This document shows, piece after piece, positions 32,645-40,637 of a DNA stretch of 43,851 bases (position 1 is the stretch's first letter; the number at the start of each line of letters is the position of its first letter). Below the pieces are notes generated by a model. It was not told the origin of the DNA, did not search any database, and saw only the letters and a list, made by a program, of their open reading frames with translations. Made by a program: the position numbers and the translations under genes. The DNA comes from Sphaerochaetaceae bacterium. Lineage in GTDB: Bacteria > Spirochaetota > Spirochaetia > Sphaerochaetales > Sphaerochaetaceae. Location of the stretch: assembly GCA_028532915.1 (NCBI GenBank), contig JAQQAI010000033.1, positions 1 to 43,851 on the forward strand, written 5' to 3'.

Positions 32645-33310
32645 ATGAAGAAGATTTTTACAATTTACACAAGCACGGCTCTTATCGAACCGGTCAACAG
32701 CAACGTGAGCACCTACCTCAAGGATGTTGAGATCATCAATTTCCTCGATGACAGCATCATCAAGGAGGTAATCGCAAACAACAGAGCCACCGATGGGGTG
32801 TTATCCAGGATGGAACGCTATTACAAGATCGCAGAAGAGATCGGATCCGATATCATCTGGCAGACATGCTCGTCGATGGGCGACACCGTAGATATGTTTC
32901 AGCCGTCAATTTCCATCCCGATCATCCGAATCGACGAACAGATGGCCCGCAACGCAGTCGAACAGCTCGACAGGATCGCTGTCCTTGCGACGCTTCCGAC
33001 CACATTGGGCCCCACCATCACCCTGGTCAAAAAGATAGCAAAAGAAATGAATAAGGATATTACGATCATCGACGGTCTTGCAGAAGGCGCCTTCGATGCC
33101 CTTCAGGCGGGAAATCCCGATAAGCATGATGAGATGATCGTCGCGAAGGCTGTTGCACTCAAAGATGAATGTGACGGGTACGTCCTCGCTCAGGGATCGA
33201 TGGCCAGAGTCTCACAGCAGATCATCGATAAATCACAGAAGCCGGTGTTCACATCTCTGGAATCCGGTTTCAAGGCATTAGCCGAATTCATAGAAAACAT
33301 GGAGAATTGA
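32645..33310 (+). CDS. Asp/Glu racemase-superfamily protein with one catalytic cysteine
   Basis: A 221-residue two-lobe protein of the Asp/Glu/hydantoin racemase family. The first-lobe cysteine is present (Cys75 in WQTCSSMGD). At the place of the second-lobe cysteine the sequence reads LAQGSMAR (181-188), so no thiol is available there. True two-base racemases need both. It may be a decarboxylase, isomerase or lyase, like arylmalonate decarboxylase, which also keeps only one cysteine. Sits 34 nt after the aldehyde dehydrogenase and 4 nt before the transketolase. Confidence 0.78.
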   Translation: MKKIFTIYTSTALIEPVNSNVSTYLKDVEIINFLDDSIIKEVIANNRATDGVLSRMERYYKIAEEIGSDIIWQTCSSMGDTVDMFQPSISIPIIRIDEQMARNAVEQLDRIAVLATLPTTLGPTITLVKKIAKEMNKDITIIDGLAEGAFDALQAGNPDKHDEMIVAKAVALKDECDGYVLAQGSMARVSQQIIDKSQKPVFTSLESGFKALAEFIENMEN

Positions 33311-33314
33311 AGCG

Positions 33315-34124
33315 ATGGAAAACTTACAGAAAATCGCCAATGGACTGAGAGCAGATGTGCTTGATATGGTAGTTGAAATAAAGGACGGTCATCCCGGCCC
33401 CGCTTTCTCTGCCGCCGATATCATCACTGCCCTCTATTTCGGCGGACACATTCATATCGATCCTGAAAATCCCGACTCGCCGGACCGCGACCGGTTCGTC
33501 CTCTCGAAAGGTCATGCCTGCCCTCTTTTGTATGCTGCACTGATCAGGAAGGGAGTCATCGATAAAAAACATAAGCTCACTCTGAGAAAGATCGATTCGA
33601 TCCTTCAGGGACATCCTGATATGATAAAGACACCGGGAGTCGATGCGAATTCAGGGTCGCTGGGAAACGGACTGGCAATGGCTTATGGAATGGCTAATGC
33701 GCTTAAGCTGCAAAAGTCATCCCGCTATGTCTACGTCATCTGCGGAGATGGAGAACTGGGAGAAGGGATCACCTGGGAGACGTTCATCAATATCGGCAAA
33801 TCTCAGATGAAGAATATGATCGTCTTCATAGACAACAACCGCTGGCAAAGCGGTGGCTCCATCACCGATGTAGGAGGAATCGGCAGCCTCAAAGAGAAGT
33901 TTGAAGCCTGCTCGCTTCAGGTGATTGAAATCGACGGTCATAATTTTACCCAGATATTTGAAGCTGTCGCTGCAGCCAAAGAATCAAATAAAGCGACTGT
34001 AGTGATAGCGCATACGATAAAAGGAAAAGGTGTCGATTTCATGGAAGAAGATAATTCCTGGCATAAAAGGGTACCGACTGCGCAGCAGTATGAGAGCGCA
34101 CTCAGACAGTTGAGAGGAGAATGA
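33315..34124 (+). CDS. Transketolase, N-terminal (TPP-binding) subunit
   Basis: A 269-residue subunit with the TPP/Mg2+ motif GDGELGEG (144-151) to DNN (173-175), GHPGPAFSAADI (25-36) and SKGHACPLLY (64-73). Split transketolases are common in archaea, Firmicutes and spirochaetes, and several have special substrates (apulose-4-phosphate, sulfofructose). Being inside a catabolic operon rather than with pentose-phosphate genes suggests such a special role. The stop overlaps the partner gene by 4 nt. Confidence 0.9.
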   Translation: MENLQKIANGLRADVLDMVVEIKDGHPGPAFSAADIITALYFGGHIHIDPENPDSPDRDRFVLSKGHACPLLYAALIRKGVIDKKHKLTLRKIDSILQGHPDMIKTPGVDANSGSLGNGLAMAYGMANALKLQKSSRYVYVICGDGELGEGITWETFINIGKSQMKNMIVFIDNNRWQSGGSITDVGGIGSLKEKFEACSLQVIEIDGHNFTQIFEAVAAAKESNKATVVIAHTIKGKGVDFMEEDNSWHKRVPTAQQYESALRQLRGE

Positions 34125-35059
34125 TGATGGCAGAAATTACTACAAGAAGAGCCGTGAGTGAAGGCCTTCTGAAACTCATGGAATCAGATGAAAGAGTCGT
34201 TCTGGTCTCATCCGATTCGGTAGGAGTGATCAAGGCTCAGGATATCGTCGAACGATACCCAGACAGAGTTATCGAAGTGGGAATCGCAGAACAGCTCGCC
34301 GTCGATACTGCAGCCGGTCTTGCAGCTGCCGGGATGAAACCATTCTATGTGACCTATGCGGTGTTCGCTTCCATGAGAGCATGTGAGCAGGTTCGCTCGA
34401 TGGTCGCATACCCCCATCTGAATGTGAAGATCATAGGAGCAAACGGAGGAATGGGATCGGGAGAAAGAGAAGGGGTCTCTCATCAATGTTTCGAAGATAT
34501 CGGGATATTCAGAACCTTTGCAGGTATGACGATCCTCTCCCCTTCTGATGCATCTCAGGTCGAAAAGGCGATCATCGCCGCATCCGAAATAGACGATCCT
34601 GTCTATATCAGAACAGGAAGCGGAAAAGAAATAGCCCTGTGGGATGATGAAGAGCCGTTCGAGATAGGAAAGACCATCGTCCGCAAAGAGGCGGACAGTG
34701 ATGTAGTTCTGTTCTCTCACGGCTTTATCATGCGCGAAGTGATGAAGGCCGCCGGGGAACTCGAGAATGAAGGAAAGAGCGTGAAGGTTGTAGAAGTTCC
34801 CACGATCAAACCTCTGCCGCAGGAGGCTATCCTGCAGCATGTCGAAGGAGCTGCCAACGTGGCCGTGGTCGAAGACCATTCTGTGTATGGAGGACTCTCT
34901 TCTGCGATAAGTGAACTTCTTTCCCGCACCGACCCGAAGAAGATCACCACTGTCGCACTGCAGGATACCTTCCCTGAATCGGGTTCTGCTGCCGAGCTTT
35001 TCAGCAAATATAAGATGGATAGCAAAGCGATAAAAGAAAAACTGCTGACGATCATGTAA
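34121..35059 (+). CDS. Transketolase, C-terminal subunit
   Basis: A 312-residue partner. Glu57 in VGIAEQLAVD is the glutamate that activates TPP. The pyrimidine-binding and C-terminal domains follow, with GGMGSGEREGVSHQ at about 107-120 and the third domain from about 180. Three ATGs in a row (34121, 34124, 34127) share the GGAG box; any could be used. Confidence 0.9.
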   Translation: MMMAEITTRRAVSEGLLKLMESDERVVLVSSDSVGVIKAQDIVERYPDRVIEVGIAEQLAVDTAAGLAAAGMKPFYVTYAVFASMRACEQVRSMVAYPHLNVKIIGANGGMGSGEREGVSHQCFEDIGIFRTFAGMTILSPSDASQVEKAIIAASEIDDPVYIRTGSGKEIALWDDEEPFEIGKTIVRKEADSDVVLFSHGFIMREVMKAAGELENEGKSVKVVEVPTIKPLPQEAILQHVEGAANVAVVEDHSVYGGLSSAISELLSRTDPKKITTVALQDTFPESGSAAELFSKYKMDSKAIKEKLLTIM

Positions 35060-35093
35060 TGATCAGAAAACCGAAATATTTTGGAGGAAAAAT

Positions 35094-36512
35094 ATGAAAA
35101 ATACATGGAAAGCCTGGGATAAGGACGAGAATAAGAGATTCATCATCCTTACAGATATGGAAAATGAACCTGATGACTCTCAGACTATGGTCAAACTGCT
35201 GATGTATTCCAACGAGATCGATATCGAAGGGCTGATCGCAGTCACTTCCTGCTGGCTGCAGAACGATGTTTTCCCGGAATCGATCGAAGACCGGATCGAA
35301 GCGTACAATATCGTCAGACCGAATCTGGAGAAACATGCGAAGGGATGGCCTACCAGAGAAGAGCTGATGTCGGTTGTCGCCGGTGGACAGGTAGGGTTCG
35401 GGATGGATGCCGTCGGAGACGGCAAATCAACCAAGGGCTCCGATTTGATCATCAAGGCTGTCGATAAAGATGATCCGAGACCAATCTATTTTTCGATCAA
35501 TGCAGGAGCAAATACACTTGCTCAGGCTTTGTGGGATGTGAAAAGAGACCGCAGCGCTGAAGAAGTAAAGAAGTTCGTATCAAAATTGAGAGTCTATGAT
35601 GATTCCGGTCAGGATAATGCCGGAGCATGGATCGCATACACATTCCCTGAACTGTTCTATGTGAGAAACTATCCTCAGGTCTACTCTCTGTTCGGACCGG
35701 AGCTCAATCAGGGACCGCAGCCGTGGAAACCGCTGAATCAGTATCAGTGGGCAGAGAAGAATATAAGAACCCGCCATGGAGTTCTGGGAGCTCTCTATCC
35801 GCAGAGAATCATCTTCAGCGAGAAGATCAGAGAAGGAAGCTGCTGGTTCTGGTTCATGGACGGTGGCGGTACTACCGGTGTTATCGGACTGGTGAACAAG
35901 GGCCTGTATGATCCCGAAATGATCGAATGGGGCGGCTGGGGCGGCCGTTTCAGCAGAGAAAAACGGTTCATCGAAGCAGGTGAAAGCCTCTCGAGAAACG
36001 ATATCGACGAATCTGCTTATACTGATGCTCTCATGTACCCGTGTGCAGCTGACTCCTGGTATGACGAGGATGAAGATGTCGCATACGGTGAAGGGCTTTT
36101 CATCCCTCTGTGGAGATGGAGAAAAGATATCCTTCTCGACTTCCAGGCCAGAATGGACTGGTGTGTGAAACCATATGATCAGGCCAACCATCATCCCAGA
36201 GCTGTCGTCTTCGGTGATGATACCAGAACGATTCTCGAGATGGACTGTGAAGCTGGAACAACTGTCTCTCTGGACGGCTCGGCCTCCTATGATCCGGACG
36301 GCGATCCTCTCAGATACAAATGGTATCAGTACCCCGAAGCCGGAACATATAAAGGAAAGGTCCCGGTGAATAATGACAGAACATCTTCTTCCGAAGTAAT
36401 CATTCCAGAAGATGCAAAGGGAACGACTATTCATATCATCTTCGAGGTGGCTGATGAAAATCCCGTTGTCGCACTGAAGGCCTACAGAAGAATCATTTTG
36501 AACGTGAAATAA
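35094..36512 (+). CDS. DUF1593 nucleoside-hydrolase-like protein
   Basis: A 472-residue protein. The N-terminal domain (about 14-330) resembles inosine/uridine nucleoside hydrolases: the acidic metal-binding cluster is Asp21, Glu23, Glu25, Asp27 and Asp28 in LTDMENEPDD. The C-terminal part (about 385-472) is a small beta-sandwich with VSLDGSASYDPDGDPLRYKW, a PKD-like turn, as in Sde182-type proteins. Most relatives are secreted; this one has no signal peptide and should act in the cytoplasm. It probably hydrolyses a ribosyl-type or other glycosidic bond. GGAGG precedes the ATG. Confidence 0.8.
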   Translation: MKNTWKAWDKDENKRFIILTDMENEPDDSQTMVKLLMYSNEIDIEGLIAVTSCWLQNDVFPESIEDRIEAYNIVRPNLEKHAKGWPTREELMSVVAGGQVGFGMDAVGDGKSTKGSDLIIKAVDKDDPRPIYFSINAGANTLAQALWDVKRDRSAEEVKKFVSKLRVYDDSGQDNAGAWIAYTFPELFYVRNYPQVYSLFGPELNQGPQPWKPLNQYQWAEKNIRTRHGVLGALYPQRIIFSEKIREGSCWFWFMDGGGTTGVIGLVNKGLYDPEMIEWGGWGGRFSREKRFIEAGESLSRNDIDESAYTDALMYPCAADSWYDEDEDVAYGEGLFIPLWRWRKDILLDFQARMDWCVKPYDQANHHPRAVVFGDDTRTILEMDCEAGTTVSLDGSASYDPDGDPLRYKWYQYPEAGTYKGKVPVNNDRTSSSEVIIPEDAKGTTIHIIFEVADENPVVALKAYRRIILNVK

Positions 36513-36528
36513 GAATCACAGCATATTC

Positions 36529-36559
36529 AGGAAGTCCCGTTCTTTCATCGGGACTTCCT
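36529..36559 (+). terminator. Hairpin after the DUF1593 gene
   Basis: A perfect 11-bp stem (36529-36539 with 36549-36559) with a 9-nt loop, followed by CGTTTATC rather than a U-run. It begins 16 nt after the stop and may only partly stop transcription before the dehydrogenase. Confidence 0.6.
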
Positions 36560-36593
36560 CGTTTATCGTATGGATACAATAAGGAATAACAGA

Positions 36594-37550
36594 ATGAAAA
36601 TCGTCATACTCGACGCCTATGCATTGAATCCCGGTGATCTCAGCTGGGAAAGAATGGAAAGTCTCGGAGAAACTGTTATCTGGGACAGGACAGAAGAAAA
36701 AGATATCCTTTCGAGGTCTCGTGGGGCTCAGATACTCATAACGAACAAGACTCCTTTGTCTAAAGAGACCATCGAACAGCTGCCTGAACTGAAATATATC
36801 GGTGTGCTTGCAACCGGCTACAATGTGGTCGATATACAGGCGGCCTCCGAGAGAAACATCCCTGTCACAAACATCCCCACCTACGGCACGGACTCTGTGG
36901 CCCAGATGGTATTCGCCCATATCCTCCATCTTACCCAGCACGTCGCCGAGCATTCCGAGTCGGTGAAAGAAGGAGATTGGACGAACTGTCCGGACTTCTG
37001 CTACTGGAACTACCCGATGATCGAGCTGGCGGGAAAGACTATCGGGATCGTGGGATTCGGAAGAATAGGAAGGAAGGTTGCAGATATTGCCAATGTTTTC
37101 GGCATGAAAGTCCTCGCTTATGATGCATTTGCCGATTCGATGACGTCGACGGTCGCGACCTTCGTAGACCTTGATACACTCTTTTCCCAGTCCGATGTAG
37201 TGTCGCTGCACTGCCCTCTTTTCCCCGAGACTGAAGGTATCGTGAACGAACGGAATCTTTCAATGATGAAACGGTCGGCCTTCCTCATCAACACCAGCAG
37301 AGGTCCTCTTGTGAACGAAGAGGATCTGACAAAAGCGCTTAATGAGGGTACTATCGCGGCAGCCGGACTGGATGTGGTATCGACTGAACCGATCAAGAGT
37401 GACAACCCGCTGCCTGGCGCGAAGAACTGTTTCATCACTCCTCACATCGCATGGGCGACATTCGATGCAAGAAAGAGACTTCTTGATACCGCCGTGGATA
37501 ATGTAGAAGCTTTCCTGAAACATATCCCTGTGAATGTAGTCAATATGTAA
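36594..37550 (+). CDS. D-2-hydroxyacid dehydrogenase (glycerate dehydrogenase-like)
   Basis: A 318-residue NAD(P)H enzyme that interconverts a 2-oxoacid and a D-2-hydroxyacid. GFGRIG (154-159) binds the nucleotide, and the catalytic triad is Arg236 (TSRGPLV), Glu265 (STEP) and His284 (HIAWAT). The N-terminal NKTPL and GVLATGYNVVD blocks resemble hydroxypyruvate/glycerate dehydrogenases. The start at 36594 is preferred because AAGGA lies 9 nt before it; the ATG at 36570 has none. Its 3' end overlaps the flavoprotein gene by 11 nt. Confidence 0.88.
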   Translation: MKIVILDAYALNPGDLSWERMESLGETVIWDRTEEKDILSRSRGAQILITNKTPLSKETIEQLPELKYIGVLATGYNVVDIQAASERNIPVTNIPTYGTDSVAQMVFAHILHLTQHVAEHSESVKEGDWTNCPDFCYWNYPMIELAGKTIGIVGFGRIGRKVADIANVFGMKVLAYDAFADSMTSTVATFVDLDTLFSQSDVVSLHCPLFPETEGIVNERNLSMMKRSAFLINTSRGPLVNEEDLTKALNEGTIAAAGLDVVSTEPIKSDNPLPGAKNCFITPHIAWATFDARKRLLDTAVDNVEAFLKHIPVNVVNM

Positions 37551-38727
37551 GCAGCTGCCGTGCCCACGCAGAAGTCTCTTCAAGAGCCTTCTGTGCAGGG
37601 TTCCATTTGCTTCGCAGCGGTTCGCTGATTATCCCGCAGCCGCACTTCTCTAGAAAGCTGCTGATTTTCGCCGGTGCTTCTCCTGTCCATCCGTAGCATC
37701 CGAAAGCGGCAGCTTTTTTCTTCTTCATCTTCATCTCTTTGAAGAAGTGAAGGAATCCTGCGACCGAGGAGAGCATGTCGTTTCCCACGGTCGGAGATCC
37801 GACAAGGACCATCTTCGATCTGAATATCTCGGTGATCATATCAGTCTTATCGGTCTTTGCGATGTTGAACACTTTCACGGTCACATCTTTATCTACCGCG
37901 GAAATACCTGCCGCTATCGTATCGGCAAGCATTCTCGTTCCCTCCCACATCGTATCGTACACTATCGTTATCTGATTCTCCTGATAATCATCACACCACC
38001 GGCTGTATCTCTTCACAATCTGAAGAGGATCGTCTCTCCAGATGACCCCGTGTGAAGGAGCGATGATATCTATAGGCAGATCCAGCTTGATAATCTGTTC
38101 AAGTTTCCTCTTCACCAGGACATTGAAGGGAGTAAGTATGTTCGCATAGTATTTGAGTGCTTCATACTCCAGAGCGCATTGGTCGCAATTATCATTGAAC
38201 AGAGAGTTCGAAGCATAATGCTGGCCGAACGCATCGTTGGAAAAGAGGATATTATCCTCTGTCAGATAGGTCGCCATGCTGTCGGGCCAGTGGAGCATCG
38301 TCATTTCGACGAACACCAGTTGTTTTCCGTTACCAACGTCCAAGGTGTCGCCGGTTTTCACTACGTGATAGTTCCATTCTTTGTGATATTGCCCCTGTAA
38401 TGAGTCGACTCCTTTTGCCGTGCAGTAAATAGGAACATCCGGGATCTTCTCCATCAGGGCGACCAGAGCTCCGCTGTGGTCGACTTCACCGTGGTTCACC
38501 ACGACCGCATCGATCGAATTCAGATCGATCTCATGCTCTAGATTTCTGACGAACAGATCGCTGTAGGGACGATAGACTGTATCTATAAGGACAGTCTTCT
38601 GTTCTCTGATCAGATAGGAATTATAAGTCGACCCCTCGTGTGTTGAAAAGTCGCTTCCGTGAAATTGTCTCAGTTCGGTATCGATGAATCCGACCCAATC
38701 TACATTGTTTTTGATCTTTTTGTACAC
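37540..38727 (-). CDS. FprA-type flavodiiron protein
   Basis: A 395-residue A-type flavoprotein that reduces O2 to water or NO to N2O and protects anaerobes. The beta-lactamase-like domain has the diiron ligands His79, Glu81, Asp83 and His84 (HGEVDH), then HWPDS, SNDAFGQH and APSHGVIW. The flavodoxin domain follows from about 255, with YDTMWEGT binding FMN. No rubredoxin domain is attached. The start is GTG at 38727, preceded by AGGAGG. Confidence 0.92.
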   Translation of the reverse strand: MYKKIKNNVDWVGFIDTELRQFHGSDFSTHEGSTYNSYLIREQKTVLIDTVYRPYSDLFVRNLEHEIDLNSIDAVVVNHGEVDHSGALVALMEKIPDVPIYCTAKGVDSLQGQYHKEWNYHVVKTGDTLDVGNGKQLVFVEMTMLHWPDSMATYLTEDNILFSNDAFGQHYASNSLFNDNCDQCALEYEALKYYANILTPFNVLVKRKLEQIIKLDLPIDIIAPSHGVIWRDDPLQIVKRYSRWCDDYQENQITIVYDTMWEGTRMLADTIAAGISAVDKDVTVKVFNIAKTDKTDMITEIFRSKMVLVGSPTVGNDMLSSVAGFLHFFKEMKMKKKKAAAFGCYGWTGEAPAKISSFLEKCGCGIISEPLRSKWNPAQKALEETSAWARQLLTY

Positions 38728-38827
38728 AGCGCCGCCTCCTCTGTCTTTCTATTTATACGGTCTTTTTACATATCTTTACTATATCATGATTTCGTCATAC
38801 TCAGTGTTGCATTTATCACATATAGAC

Positions 38828-38857
38828 GAAGGCATCACAGATAGATGTGATGCCTTC
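38828..38857 (-). terminator. Hairpin after the NhaC-type antiporter gene
   Basis: A perfect 12-bp stem (38828-38839 with 38846-38857) with a 6-nt loop, 22 nt after the antiporter stop. No U-run follows on the minus strand. Confidence 0.65.
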
Positions 38858-38879
38858 TGACTTTCAATTATGATGATTA

Positions 38880-40460
38880 TTACTCTTCTTTCACTGTGCC
38901 ACCTGCCAACAGTGCAATATCCTCGGCTGAGAAGTTGCGCTTCTGGTAGGCATTTCCGATGATTTTCACTGCGAAGAACAGCACGATCAGACCGGCTATG
39001 AGCAATATCCACCCCTGCCTGACCACAGATGAGAGAAGGTAGAGTACTCCTGAGATCGAAGCGACCAGTATCGCATAGGGAGCCTGCGTCTTCACGTGAG
39101 CAATATGATCCGATCCCGCGAAGATCGAAGCCATCACCGTCGTATCTGATATCGGAGAACAGTGGTCTCCGAAAATAGAACCGGCAAAGATCGCTCCGAT
39201 GATGATCTGCACCAGTGGAAGGCCTCCGATCGTATATGCAAGAGGAATTCCGATCGGGGTCATGATTGCCATCGTTCCCCAGGAAGTACCGGTGGAAAAT
39301 GATATGAACATACAGATCAGAAAGATGATAAACGGAAGCAGTGCCGGACTCATCCATCTCTGAGTTGATTCTACAACGAAATCGGCTGTTCCAAGAGCAC
39401 CGGTGACAGTTCCGATCGACCAGGCTAGTATCATGATGATCAGAGCCGGAAGCATCGTCCTGATTCCACCCATGATAGTATCCTCGATTTCTTTGAAACT
39501 GAATCTCTGGATGAGAGCCAGAATCAGACCTACAAATGACATCGCGAATGCGGCCCAGGTAAGTGCAACATCTACTTCAGTATCGGCTAAAGCAGTCATC
39601 AAATCTTTTCCTTCCGGTCCGCCTCCGGTATACCATAGGGCCCAGATACCGACACCGATGAGTGTTACCAGAGGAAGGATGAAGAACCATACGTTCGCCT
39701 TTTCCTGATTTATAGGGTCACCGAGATCCATCTCTACAGAAGAAAGGGGAACGGCTCCGTCTTCGATGAGTTTTCCTGTCTTCACAGCTCTCAGTTCTGC
39801 TTTTGCCATCGGACCGAAATCTTTATTGAAGATGAAAAGAGGCACCGCAACAAGACTCAGAATGCTGTAGAAATTCCATTGAATGGAACCGAGAAACGCA
39901 AAATAGGGCTGAGTCTCGACGAGGGAAATCGATACGAATGTCGCCGCAATGAGAGAAACCTGAAAGCCTATCCAGTCCGATACAGGTCCGATTGTGGCCA
40001 TCGGAGCTGCTGTCGCGTCAAGAATATAGGCGAACTTCTCCTTCGATACCCGGTATTTTCCGTTGATATCCTTCGCGGCATTCCCTGCGATCACGGAATT
40101 CACGTAGTCGTTGAAAAAGACGACTATTCCCAGAATCCATCCGAACAGTTGAGCACGTTTGCGGTTGTTGATCTTGTTCTGAAGAGAACGGGTGAGTGCA
40201 TAAGAACCTCCGACCTTATACATCAATGCAGCACCGATACCCAACAGGGCTACAAGAACGAGAAATCGTGCGTTCCAGCTGTCGGTCATCACATCCTTCA
40301 TCCAATCGAAGGTAACAGCGACCGCAGCGAACGGGTTCCCTCCGCTGTAGATCAATCCTCCTATCAGAATACTGACGAATAATGATATCACCACTTTTCG
40401 TGTGGCGATAGCCAGAACGATCGCGACCAAAGGCGGTACGATAGACCATAGACCAAACAT
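38880..40460 (-). CDS. NhaC-family Na+/H+ antiporter-like transporter
   Basis: A 526-residue, about eleven-helix membrane protein. Family blocks are FFNDYVNSVIAG (N-terminal half), ATAAPMATIGPVSDWIG, FSTGTSWGTMAIMTP and the signature GDHCSPISDTTVMAS. NhaC relatives exchange Na+ with H+, or with organic anions such as malate/lactate (MleN). Next to D-glutamate genes, an amino acid or organic-acid exchanger is possible but not shown. The ATG at 40460 has AGGAGG 7 nt upstream. Confidence 0.88.
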   Translation of the reverse strand: MFGLWSIVPPLVAIVLAIATRKVVISLFVSILIGGLIYSGGNPFAAVAVTFDWMKDVMTDSWNARFLVLVALLGIGAALMYKVGGSYALTRSLQNKINNRKRAQLFGWILGIVVFFNDYVNSVIAGNAAKDINGKYRVSKEKFAYILDATAAPMATIGPVSDWIGFQVSLIAATFVSISLVETQPYFAFLGSIQWNFYSILSLVAVPLFIFNKDFGPMAKAELRAVKTGKLIEDGAVPLSSVEMDLGDPINQEKANVWFFILPLVTLIGVGIWALWYTGGGPEGKDLMTALADTEVDVALTWAAFAMSFVGLILALIQRFSFKEIEDTIMGGIRTMLPALIIMILAWSIGTVTGALGTADFVVESTQRWMSPALLPFIIFLICMFISFSTGTSWGTMAIMTPIGIPLAYTIGGLPLVQIIIGAIFAGSIFGDHCSPISDTTVMASIFAGSDHIAHVKTQAPYAILVASISGVLYLLSSVVRQGWILLIAGLIVLFFAVKIIGNAYQKRNFSAEDIALLAGGTVKEE

Positions 40461-40540
40461 ATATAACCTCCTTATATATAAGTCATCTATAGTCAAGTAT
40501 TGCATACTCACTCCTACAGGTAAAGTATTTTTTTGCTTTT

Positions 40541-40570
40541 AATATATATTTGAATATATTATTAAAGCAA
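40541..40570 (-). promoter_or_regulatory. Candidate promoter of the antiporter gene
   Basis: On the minus strand TTGCTT (40570-40565) and TATATT (40546-40541) are 18 bp apart in an AT-rich 177-bp gap; the leader would be about 75 nt. AT richness makes alternatives likely. Confidence 0.35.
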
Positions 40571-40637
40571 ATTTTACAATACACCATTCCTGATTGTTAA
40601 GGTTATAGATTGAGGCTGATTGGTGAATGTCAGATTC

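Noticed and set aside
35580-36434. A 284-codon open frame antisense to the DUF1593 gene
   Set aside because: A shadow of the real frame; no start signals and no recognisable protein.
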